From positions 26,388 to 90,387 of the forward strand of contig JAUIKM010000023.1 in assembly GCA_030430495.1 (NCBI GenBank): a stretch of DNA of 64,000 nt. Reading direction: 5' to 3'. A model generated the notes under the pieces. That model did not search any database, was not told where the DNA came from, and saw only the letters and a program-made list of their open reading frames with translations. The translations under genes and the position numbers were made by a program. Shown here piece after piece: positions 35,589 through 43,595 of the stretch (position 1 is its first letter; each line of letters begins with the position of its first letter). The stretch comes from a bacterium (lineage in GTDB: Bacteria; Bacteroidota; Ignavibacteria; Kapaibacteriales; UBA7675).

Positions 35589-37835
35589 TCAGAGCGTGTT
35601 CAGATCCAGGCGCAGGAACAGCGATCTGCCGGTGCCGATCGACACGCTGCCGCCCGCATCCGCATGTGTGTCGCTGCTCGTCAGACTGTTGCTGATATTC
35701 ACAACGTCGAAAATGTTTTTCACGCCGCCGGTCACTGTCAGTCTGTTGTTAAACAGCTTGAAGCTCGCAGAGCCGTCCAGCAGTTGATAGTCGTCAATTG
35801 CGCCTTCCCGTATCGTCCCGTCGGCGGCAACCGTGTACTGCGGCAGCTCGCCGCTGTACTTGTAAAAGAGGTTCAGGTCGACGTGCCGCGTCAGTGTGTA
35901 CATCACTCCGGCGGAAAACTCCGGCGCGAAAGCGTACTCGTCGAGGGAGGAGCTTCCCGCCCGTGCGTCCAGCCCGGTCGAGCGGCCCAGGTAGCTGAAG
36001 CTGAGTTCAGCCGAGGCGTTGCTGCGCCGGTAAGTCACGTCCAGGTCGAGGCCCAGCGTCCGCACTTCGCCGATGTTGACGTAGGAAAACAGATTGCCCT
36101 CAACCTGCGCCAGGCTGATCAGTTTGTCGACGTCGTTGTAAAACAAACCCGGCTGCATTTTGAGCGAGTGCCGCTGTGAGTCCGTCGTCCACTGCAGGTC
36201 GAGTTTGTAGTGGCGCGACGTTTCGGCTTCGAGCTCGCCGTTGCCGCGAACATTGTGATTGATGTCGACAAAGAGAAAGTAGAGTTCGCGCAGGGACGGT
36301 GCACGGAAACCTTCGGCCCAGGAGGCGCGCAGGACAAGTCCCTCGGCGAGGTTGCAGCGCGTGTTCAGGCTGGGCAGCAGCGGCGCGTCAAAGCGCGTGT
36401 TGTACGCGGTGCGCAGTCCGGGCTGCAACTCAAGCGCTTCAAGCGGTTGCATGCGCACCGCGCCGAAAACGGCGTAGTCGTCTATTGTCTGCACGCCCTC
36501 TTTGATGCGGCCGCCCTCGACGTCTTCCAGATTGAAGTCCAGCCCGGCCTGAAAAGTTATGTCGCCGTCCAGAGCGTCGGCGCTGTACGTCAGCCGCGCC
36601 AGAATCGCTTTAAATACACTTGTGTCCTGCTCGGAGTCGCCGCCCGTCAGTTGTGTTTTACCGCTTGTTAAATCCTTGAAATAGCTGTTCTTGCGGCGGC
36701 GATACCAGGAATGGGAAAGCGTCAGGTCCAGCGACGCGTCGCTGGAAACCGCGTGATTAACAAAAAGGGAATTTGTCAGGCGGCGTGTGTGGTATTCATC
36801 GTCAAATGCCGTTTCGCGGTAAGGTGCGCGCGGCTCGCCGCGGTTCCAGATAAACTCGTTAAAAAAGCGCGTGGAAAGCCGCAGCCGCGTGTCGTTGAGT
36901 TTGCATGCGGCATTCAGGTCGGCAGAATATTGCTCTTTCGGTTTCCACTGCTGAAAACGACTCGTGTCCGGATCGTTGAATCCGTTAAACAGCTTGCGTC
37001 CGCCCGCCAGCGAGAGCGAGAAGTCGTTGACGCCCCATGAAAGCAGCGCGTCGTTGTTGTAGTGTCCGACGCTTTCCAGGTAGCTGCCCGCCTCCAGATG
37101 CAGCTTCGGCGTGTTGCTGTCGCGCGTGATAATGTTAATAACGCCGCCGAGTGCATTGGTGCCGTAGCGCACGGACAGAGGGTCGTCCACAATTTCAACG
37201 CGTTCGACATTGTTGAGGTTAATCTGGCTTAGGTCGATATTGCCGTTGGTGCGCCCGATCACCGGTACGCCGTCGATCAGAATTTTAACATTGTTGCCGC
37301 CGAGCCCCTGAATGCTGAGCGAGGAGCCGAGCAGGTTGTCCTGTGCAAGCCGCATTCCGGCGCGGTTGGAGAGCAGTTGCGCCAGCGTCGTAGCGCCCTG
37401 CGCCTTGATCTGTTGCGCCGGGATAATGTCCACGCCGTAGAGCGACTCGCTGCGTTTGCTCGGCAGGAACTGACCCGTGACCACAATCTCGTCCGTGGCA
37501 AATTCCAGCGGAGCAAGGTAGATGTCGTACGCATCATCCGCGGACAGTGTGTCGAGCCGGCTTTCAAATCCCGCGCAGCTGATGGTTAATTCAACTCGTG
37601 TGTTAAACGGAATGACAAAGGCGCCGTCCGCTCCGCTTAACAACGTTACTGCCGAGTCGCGGCAGGGAGCGTCCAGGCAGCGGATCATTACCGTCGCCGC
37701 CGGCAGCGGCGCGTTCGATTCACCGGCGACAATTGTTAACACGCGGTCCGACGCCGTCAGTGCGGTCTGGCTGAATACAACCGCCGGCAGGACGGCAATA
37801 ATAAAAAGCAAACGATGTGCCGAATGTATGCGCAT
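35589..37835 (-). CDS. TonB-dependent outer-membrane receptor (haem type), copy 1
   Basis: 748 residues. Signal peptide residues 1-22 and a carboxypeptidase-regulatory-like domain (about 25-105, ending in LEFATDEIVVTGQF). The plug domain includes GNNVKILIDGVPVIGR, SQINLNNVERVEIVDDPLSVRYGTNALGGVINIIT. The rest is a 22-strand-type barrel including FRAPSLRELYFLFVDINHNVRGN, a typical FRAP/NPNL-like region. Closely related to copy 2 at 39570-41825. First gene of the haem operon, probably under the palindrome at 38021-38039. Thirteen TTAA tetramers, against one in copy 2. Confidence 0.92.
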   Translation of the reverse strand: MRIHSAHRLLFIIAVLPAVVFSQTALTASDRVLTIVAGESNAPLPAATVMIRCLDAPCRDSAVTLLSGADGAFVIPFNTRVELTISCAGFESRLDTLSADDAYDIYLAPLEFATDEIVVTGQFLPSKRSESLYGVDIIPAQQIKAQGATTLAQLLSNRAGMRLAQDNLLGSSLSIQGLGGNNVKILIDGVPVIGRTNGNIDLSQINLNNVERVEIVDDPLSVRYGTNALGGVINIITRDSNTPKLHLEAGSYLESVGHYNNDALLSWGVNDFSLSLAGGRKLFNGFNDPDTSRFQQWKPKEQYSADLNAACKLNDTRLRLSTRFFNEFIWNRGEPRAPYRETAFDDEYHTRRLTNSLFVNHAVSSDASLDLTLSHSWYRRRKNSYFKDLTSGKTQLTGGDSEQDTSVFKAILARLTYSADALDGDITFQAGLDFNLEDVEGGRIKEGVQTIDDYAVFGAVRMQPLEALELQPGLRTAYNTRFDAPLLPSLNTRCNLAEGLVLRASWAEGFRAPSLRELYFLFVDINHNVRGNGELEAETSRHYKLDLQWTTDSQRHSLKMQPGLFYNDVDKLISLAQVEGNLFSYVNIGEVRTLGLDLDVTYRRSNASAELSFSYLGRSTGLDARAGSSSLDEYAFAPEFSAGVMYTLTRHVDLNLFYKYSGELPQYTVAADGTIREGAIDDYQLLDGSASFKLFNNRLTVTGGVKNIFDVVNISNSLTSSDTHADAGGSVSIGTGRSLFLRLDLNTL

Positions 37836-38394
37836 GTCTGGTAGAGCGGTTCAGTTAACAGCGGCGGTCGTCTGTCTTGTCGACCCGCCGGTGAGACTCC
37901 GGGAGCAGTCTGTTTACATCCGTCGCGTCGCGTCGGCGCAAAACCCGCACGCGACGATCGGATGGATAATCGGGAACACGGCAGCTGGATGGCGGAGAAT
38001 GGCTCGACTCCGCTATCCTTATTTAGACTAAGTCTAAATTAAGAGTTTGCAGGCGGCGATGCAAATGAAATTTTTGTCGCGCCGCGGCCGGCGGACAAAT
38101 GATCTGGACTTGTGAGAGGACGCAAGCTGTGAGGTAACAATAAAAAGTGCCGAAATTTCGGTCAAACAGGCGGTTTTGCGTTGTCGACTGTGAATTGCGG
38201 CGCAGGACGGTGTGAACTTCGGCTGCCGACTACCCTGAAAAATTTTGTTTGTCCCGCAGTCGCAAACGCCGGGTCATCGAGTAAAACCACCGCGTCGCAG
38301 CGTATGCGTCATGGCGTGACCAGGCACAAGCAAAGAGGCGTCGCGTCGGAGCAAAAGAGTCGGTAATCAGTGACTAACTGTTCAGCCGGGCGGA
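37836..38394. other. Regulatory intergenic region ahead of the haem operon
   Basis: 559 bp without a gene. It includes the 19-bp palindrome (38021-38039), a TATCCTTATTTAG stretch just before it, and a short palindrome CCGAAATTTCGG near 38150. More AT-rich than the flanking genes, as expected for a promoter region. Confidence 0.6.
38021..38039. promoter_or_regulatory. 19-bp perfect palindrome, probable iron-regulator operator
   Basis: ATTTAGACT-A-AGTCTAAAT: two perfect 9-bp arms around one base. Length and TTTAG...CTAAA ends resemble DtxR/IdeR/MntR-type boxes and, less closely, Irr/Fur-type boxes. It lies 186 bp upstream of the TonB receptor start at 37835, and the whole downstream operon is for haem uptake. 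I saw no second copy in the window, including upstream of the other HmuY/TonB set. Confidence 0.65.
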
Positions 38395-39411
38395 TCAGAG
38401 CAGCTGAAACTCAAACTGCGGCGTGCCCTTGTCGCCGCTGATCGGATCGTAGAAATCGGTGAAGCGCAGTTTGTAGAGGAAGCCGCCCGTGTCGCGCAGA
38501 ATGTAACTGCGCGTCGGGTCAATCTGGAAATTGGAGCCGCTGAAGTCGAAGGTTTTCCACTCGTAGCCGACGACGTCCTCGCGCCGGCCGAAGGCCAGCG
38601 TCGTGGCCAGTGCGCGGTCGATTTCTTCGTAGGGCGTCTCCGTTTCGAGGATTGCGCCCGCGCCGTTGGGGTTGGTCAGCACGCCGGTGACGGAGTAGGG
38701 CAGGCGCTCGGGCAACATAAAGATGTAGGTGTATTTGGTGAAGACGAAGTCCCAGGAGTCGCGCGGCGGCTCGTGCGCGATCGTCTCGCCGCTGCTGAAC
38801 TCAAAACCGACAAAGTTGAAACGATCATCGCGTTCGATGCGCGCGGACCTGGCCTCGCCGCCTTTCATGTCCGCATACGTGATGGAATAGCCGTTTTCAT
38901 CGGCCGATTCAATCACAAACTTGTAGCTGCCCTGCACCTTGCCGGCCGCGTCGTAGCCCAGGTCGGCCACGTAGACGTCGCCGCGCGTCAGCGGCAGCGC
39001 TCCGTCGCCGGCCGACCACCACTGACCGATCGCCAGTGAGTCGCTGTCGCCGCTGTACACGTCAAATTCAAATTCCGCTTCTTCGGCCGCTTTGGCGTCG
39101 ACCGACGCCAGGTCGACGGCGCCGAGATTGGCGACGGAAACAAACTGGGCCGAGTTGGCGCGAACCTCAAAGGAACCGGCTGCGCAGGCGAACTCCAGGT
39201 CCCAGGCCGTAAAGTCGATGGCGCTGACGGCGGAGTTGGACGAGAGGTCGAAGTAGATGCGCTCGGCGTAGTCCGTGCCCATGCTTACGAGCGCGGACTG
39301 AGCGTCGCCGCGGTCGAAAGGTTGTACGGGCGTGTCTTCGGGCATGCAGGCCACTGCGGCCGGCAGCAGGGCGGCGAGAATGAGGTAGCGCGTCGTGCGG
39401 AGCAGAGTCAT
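38395..39411 (-). CDS. HmuY-like haem-binding lipoprotein
   Basis: 338 residues. The leader ends LLPAAVACMPEDTP, where the Cys could be lipidated (the lipobox is imperfect). Two HmuY-like units: VSMGTDYAERIYFDLSSN...FTAWDLEFAC near residues 40-75, and FEFSSGETIAHEPPRDSWDFVFTKYTYIF near 215-245, with the conserved YILRDTGGFLYKLRFTDFYD at the end. No sorting domain, so probably anchored in the outer membrane. Intact counterpart of the decayed gene at 35049-35569. It follows TonB receptor copy 2 by 158 bp. Confidence 0.82.
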   Translation of the reverse strand: MTLLRTTRYLILAALLPAAVACMPEDTPVQPFDRGDAQSALVSMGTDYAERIYFDLSSNSAVSAIDFTAWDLEFACAAGSFEVRANSAQFVSVANLGAVDLASVDAKAAEEAEFEFDVYSGDSDSLAIGQWWSAGDGALPLTRGDVYVADLGYDAAGKVQGSYKFVIESADENGYSITYADMKGGEARSARIERDDRFNFVGFEFSSGETIAHEPPRDSWDFVFTKYTYIFMLPERLPYSVTGVLTNPNGAGAILETETPYEEIDRALATTLAFGRREDVVGYEWKTFDFSGSNFQIDPTRSYILRDTGGFLYKLRFTDFYDPISGDKGTPQFEFQLL

Positions 39412-39569
39412 GGTTTTGAGCCCGAAGACAGTGATTTGTTAAGTTGCGAAAAAGTAGCTGTGAGCCGTTTTTCCGGGGTTTTAACCCCACATTTTCAATC
39501 TTTCACCCGATTCATTACTCGCGGCTTCGGGCTCTGTTCCGGCGTCTCACCGTCCCGAACCTCAACGCC

Positions 39570-41825
39570 TCACTCGCCGCTGAACGGCGCCTGCACCTGA
39601 AGGCTCATGAACAGCGAGCGCCCCGTGCCGATCGACACCTGGCCGCCGCCGTCCGCATGCACGCCGCCGCCCGAAACGCTGTTCTCGATGTTCACCACGT
39701 CAAACACGTTCTTCACGCCCGCGGTCAGCGCGAGCGCGTCATCGAACAGATGCGTGCCGAACGACACGTCCAGCATGTGATAGTCGGCGATCCGGCCTTC
39801 CGTAATCGTGCCGTCGCTCGCCAGCCCGTACTGCGGCAGCTCGCCCGTGTACTTGTAAAAAACGTTCAGGTCCACGTCGTCGAACAGCGTGTACATCACG
39901 TTGGCCGCAAGCTCCGGCGCGAAGGCGTACTCGTCGATCACCTCGTCAACCGAAGTGTCGTCGCTCACGCGATTGTAGCGCCCGATATAGGCAAAACTTA
40001 TTTCCGCCGTCGCGTTCGGGCGGTAGTAGTTCATCGTCACATTGCCGCCCACCGTGCGGTAGGTCCCGATATTCACATAGGAATACAGGTCGTTCTCCAC
40101 CCCGGCCAGGCTGATCAGATTGCGAATGTCGTTGTAAAACACGCCCGGCTCCAGCGTCACGACGTTCTGGTTCATGTCGTGCACCCAGCGCAGGTCCAGA
40201 TTGTAGTGGCGCGAACGCTCCGCGTCCAGCTCCGTGTTGCCGCGCACGTTGTGGTTGATGTCCACAAACAGGAAGTACAGCTCGCGCAGCGAGGGAGCCC
40301 TGAAACCCTCGGCATACGAGGCGCGCATCGAAAACGCGTCGCCGAATTTGACCTTGGCGTTGAGCGAGGGCAACAGCGGCGCGTCGAAACGCGTGTTGTA
40401 CGCGTATCGCAGGCCCGGCTGCACCGTCAACATGTCGACGGGCTGATAACGCAGGCCGGCGAACAAAGCGTAGTCGCCCACGTCCTGCAATCCTTCTTCA
40501 ATGCGTCCGCCCTCGGCGTCTTCCAGATTGATGTCCACGCCCGCCTGCCAGGCGATCGTTTCCACCACCGGATCGTGACTCCACGACGCCCGCAGCAGCC
40601 AGGAGCCGAAAGAACTCGTGTCCTGGTCGCCGTCGTTGTTCGTCAGGCGACGATTCAGCGTCACCAGGTCCTTGAAATAACTGTTTTTGCGGCGACGGTA
40701 CCAGGAGTTTGCCAGCGTCACGTCCAGCATGTCGGCCGCGCCGAAAGTCTGCGTCACGAACAGCGAGTTCGTCAGGCGCGCCGTGTGGTATTCGTCGTCA
40801 AAAGCCGTTTCGCGGTAGGGCGCGCGCGGTTCGCCGCGGTTCAGGATAAACTCGTTGAAATAGCGCGTGGACAATCGCAGGCGCATGTCGTCGCTGTGCA
40901 GGACCGCATTAAAATCGCCGAAGTATTGTTCCTTGGGTTTCCACTGCTGGAAGCGGCTCGTGTCCGGATTGTTGAAGCCCGCAAAAAAGTTGCGCCCGCC
41001 CGCCAGCGACATATTCAGGTCGCCCATCGTGTAGGCCAGCATGCCGTCGGCATTGTAGTGCCCCGAACTCTCCAGGTAGCTGCCCGCCTGCGCGCGCCAT
41101 TCCGTTGCGGCATTGTCCTTTGTAATCACGTTGATCACGCCGCCCAGCGCGTCCGTGCCGTAGACCACCGACAGCGGATCGTCCACAATTTCCACGCGCT
41201 CGGCATTGCTCAGGTTGATCTGGTTCAGGTCCACATTGCCGTTCACGCGCCCGATGACCGGCACGCCGTCGATCAGAATTTTCACGTTGCGGCCCGACAC
41301 GCCCTGAATTCCCAGCGACGCGCCCAGCAGGTTGTCCTGCGACATTCTCACGCCCGCGCGGTTGGCCAGCAGCCCCGCCAGCGAATTCGCTCCCTGCGCC
41401 TCGATCTGTTCCGCCCGCAGCACTTCCACATCGTACAGGGAACGATCGCCCGATCCCGGACGAAACTGCGCCGTTACGACAATTTCATCCGACGTTACTT
41501 CTGCTGCGGACAAGGCCATCTTGTTTGTCCCGCTCGGCAGGATCGTGTCGATGCGCGTGGCGTAGCCGACGCAGGAGATTTTCACCTCGCTCGCAGCCGT
41601 AAACGGACAGTCCACGAATCCGAGCGGATTACTCAAACGCGTGATGCTCGAGTCGAGGCAATCGGACTCCAGGCAGCGGAACACCACCGTCGCGGCGGGC
41701 ACCGCCCGGCCGTCGTCGGCATCGACAATCGCCAGCTGCGCCGTTTGCTGCGCCGCCGTCAGCGCCGGAGCGCCCAGAAATACACTCAGAAAAACCAGAA
41801 CACTGTAGCCGTGCCGCGATATCAT
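39570..41825 (-). CDS. TonB-dependent outer-membrane receptor (haem type), copy 2
   Basis: 751 residues from the ATG at 41825 (MISRHGYSVLV); earlier in-frame codons add an unlikely basic leader. Same architecture as copy 1: signal peptide, carboxypeptidase-like domain ending AAEVTSDEIVVTAQF, plug with GRNVKILIDGVPVIGR and VEIVDDPLSVVYGTDALGGVINVIT, and a barrel containing FRAPSLRELYFLFVDINHNVRGN. The two are collinear throughout and clearly arose by duplication. Between the upstream hmuY and this gene a GCGGAGCG/CGCTCCGC hairpin may tune relative expression. Confidence 0.92.
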   Translation of the reverse strand: MISRHGYSVLVFLSVFLGAPALTAAQQTAQLAIVDADDGRAVPAATVVFRCLESDCLDSSITRLSNPLGFVDCPFTAASEVKISCVGYATRIDTILPSGTNKMALSAAEVTSDEIVVTAQFRPGSGDRSLYDVEVLRAEQIEAQGANSLAGLLANRAGVRMSQDNLLGASLGIQGVSGRNVKILIDGVPVIGRVNGNVDLNQINLSNAERVEIVDDPLSVVYGTDALGGVINVITKDNAATEWRAQAGSYLESSGHYNADGMLAYTMGDLNMSLAGGRNFFAGFNNPDTSRFQQWKPKEQYFGDFNAVLHSDDMRLRLSTRYFNEFILNRGEPRAPYRETAFDDEYHTARLTNSLFVTQTFGAADMLDVTLANSWYRRRKNSYFKDLVTLNRRLTNNDGDQDTSSFGSWLLRASWSHDPVVETIAWQAGVDINLEDAEGGRIEEGLQDVGDYALFAGLRYQPVDMLTVQPGLRYAYNTRFDAPLLPSLNAKVKFGDAFSMRASYAEGFRAPSLRELYFLFVDINHNVRGNTELDAERSRHYNLDLRWVHDMNQNVVTLEPGVFYNDIRNLISLAGVENDLYSYVNIGTYRTVGGNVTMNYYRPNATAEISFAYIGRYNRVSDDTSVDEVIDEYAFAPELAANVMYTLFDDVDLNVFYKYTGELPQYGLASDGTITEGRIADYHMLDVSFGTHLFDDALALTAGVKNVFDVVNIENSVSGGGVHADGGGQVSIGTGRSLFMSLQVQAPFSGE

Positions 41826-41904
41826 ACGATCTGGAATTCCCATTAAAAGCGCCAAAAACACAAACTGTATAGTCGGTTCCAACCGCTCGTTCGGAGAAAC
41901 GGCG

Positions 41905-41928
41905 GCGGAGCGCCGTAGGACGCTCCGC
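41905..41928 (-). promoter_or_regulatory. Intercistronic hairpin between hmuY and TonB receptor copy 2
   Basis: Perfect GCGGAGCG/CGCTCCGC 8-bp arms around an 8-base loop, 45 bp after the hmuY stop. There is no strong T-run on the minus strand, so mRNA processing or partial attenuation is more likely than full termination. Confidence 0.45.
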
Positions 41929-41972
41929 AAATTTAGCACCTTTTTATCGGATTGAGGCGAGTCTTACGGTCC

Positions 41973-43238
41973 TCATCGAACCACCAGGCGACGCGTCATG
42001 CGCGTTTCGCCCTGGCGCAATTCAATCAGGTAGGAACCCGACGGCAGGCGGTCCGTTGCGATCTCGGCCACCGTCAGTTCGCCCGTCGCGGAGACGCGTT
42101 GTGAATGTAGCAGTCGGCCCTGCAGGTCGTAGACGGCCAGGTCGGCGTCGGCGCCGGCGGCCGTGTATGCCAGCTGCACGTTTTCGCCGCGCGTCGCCAC
42201 GCTCGGATAGAGCAGCGCGCCGTGATTGTCGACCTCGCCGCCGTCCACGCCGACGGTCTGACGCGCCGGATAGAGGTCGAATTCCACGTCCCCGGCGCTC
42301 GCGCCGCTGAAGCCGCGGAAGACGATGCGGTAGACTTTTTCATCGAGGCGTTTCACAAAAAACACGCGCGATTCATCGATCGTGTACTCGTTGTTTTCCC
42401 ATGTTTTCCAGTCCGAGCCGATGCTGCGCTTGTAGCTGCGGAAATCGCCGGCATCCGGCTCGGCCACCGTCTCGGGCGAATCGCTGTTGACCATCGCCAC
42501 CGTCACGCCCTCGTTGACCTGCACGCCGACGACCGGGTAGGGCAGATCCTGATTCGGACCCAGCAGTTCGATGTAGCGGGCGAACAGCAACTCCCACTCC
42601 TGCATCGCCGGTTCGCGGTTGAGCGCTTTGTGCTCAACCATGTCGTAGTAACCGAAGAGGCGATCGGGATAGGCGTTTTTGTCGATCTCGCCGACTTTTT
42701 CGTTCGTGCCGTCCGGCTGCGAATACTTGAACTTCAGCACGCCGCCGCTCAGGCTCTCGACGACCATTTTGCAGACTTTGCCGGAGCGGTCGACGATGAT
42801 GTAGGTGGCGATGCCCGTCACGCCGTGCGTCACCGGATTGTACTCGCCCCAGCCGTAGCTGCCCGAATTGAAGTCCACCTCCATGTTGAATGCGCCGTTG
42901 CGCCAGCTGTCCGGGCCGTTGAACCAGCGCGTCCATTTCTGGCGGAAGTTCGACGTGTCGATCGGGCTGTTGTAGGTATCGCCGTCGGAACCGTCCACGT
43001 AGTACACTTCCACGCCCGCCGCTTCATTGCAGATCAGACCGCCTTCGATGCTGTTGACCTGAAACGCGATGTCCCAGTCGTCCGCGTCGGCCGTGCCGGT
43101 CACGCCGTGGATCACGCTGAAGTAGACGTCGTCGGCGTATTCCGCGCCCATCGAAAGATCTTCGTTGGCTGCAAAGGCTGTCGTGCCCGCAACCGAACAC
43201 ACAGCGGCAAACAAGAGAATCCGGTAAAAACGTGTCAT
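41973..43238 (-). CDS. hmuY: HmuY-family haem-binding protein with C-terminal sorting domain (paralogue)
   Basis: 421 residues with a signal peptide (cleavage near AFAANED). It has the same order as the protein at 33562-34833: LSMGAEYADDVYFSVIHG...DDWDIAFQVN, then YYDMVEHKALNREPAMQEWELLFARYIELLG, a WKTWENNEYTID strand, and a sorting domain (LAVYDLQGRLLHSQR...LPSGSYLIELRQGE). First gene of a three-gene set (HmuY, TonB receptor, HmuY-like lipoprotein). No TTAA tetramer was seen in its 1266 bp. Confidence 0.85.
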   Translation of the reverse strand: MTRFYRILLFAAVCSVAGTTAFAANEDLSMGAEYADDVYFSVIHGVTGTADADDWDIAFQVNSIEGGLICNEAAGVEVYYVDGSDGDTYNSPIDTSNFRQKWTRWFNGPDSWRNGAFNMEVDFNSGSYGWGEYNPVTHGVTGIATYIIVDRSGKVCKMVVESLSGGVLKFKYSQPDGTNEKVGEIDKNAYPDRLFGYYDMVEHKALNREPAMQEWELLFARYIELLGPNQDLPYPVVGVQVNEGVTVAMVNSDSPETVAEPDAGDFRSYKRSIGSDWKTWENNEYTIDESRVFFVKRLDEKVYRIVFRGFSGASAGDVEFDLYPARQTVGVDGGEVDNHGALLYPSVATRGENVQLAYTAAGADADLAVYDLQGRLLHSQRVSATGELTVAEIATDRLPSGSYLIELRQGETRMTRRLVVR

Positions 43239-43595
43239 CGCATTGTACCTGAAAGATTAGGAGGGTATTGAATGGCTCTGGAGATTCACAGTCCGTACCA
43301 GCGACTGCATTATTGCGAGAATGCAAACTACTCATCCCGCAATTTTCAGGCTATGATCTACATCATGTTTTTGTTCCGCCGTGATCGGCCTTTTTTGCCG
43401 GCGTATCGTTGAACGCACAATATGGTGTGGAAGCGCGGCGTTTTGATTGATCTGCAACATTTGCGAACTTTCGCGTTTCCGCGCCGTAGCGACGCAAGTG
43501 GACGAACCGCTCAACGTCCGCTCTGTTAAAGGCCCGGCGCCAAACGAAGGCGCCCAACGAACCCAGACGAAAATTTTAACCTGCTGTCATCCATC
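43239..43595. other. Divergent intergenic region
   Basis: 357 bp between hmuY (minus) and the protease gene (plus), so it should contain two divergent promoters. Only a short GCGAA-CT-TTCGC inverted repeat stands out. No match to the 38.0 kb palindrome. Confidence 0.45.

Noticed and set aside
39444..41846. An 800-codon open frame on the plus strand opposite the second TonB receptor
   Set aside because: It is fully antisense to a clear receptor gene, is made of His/Arg/Val-rich low-information sequence, and results from high GC at third positions.
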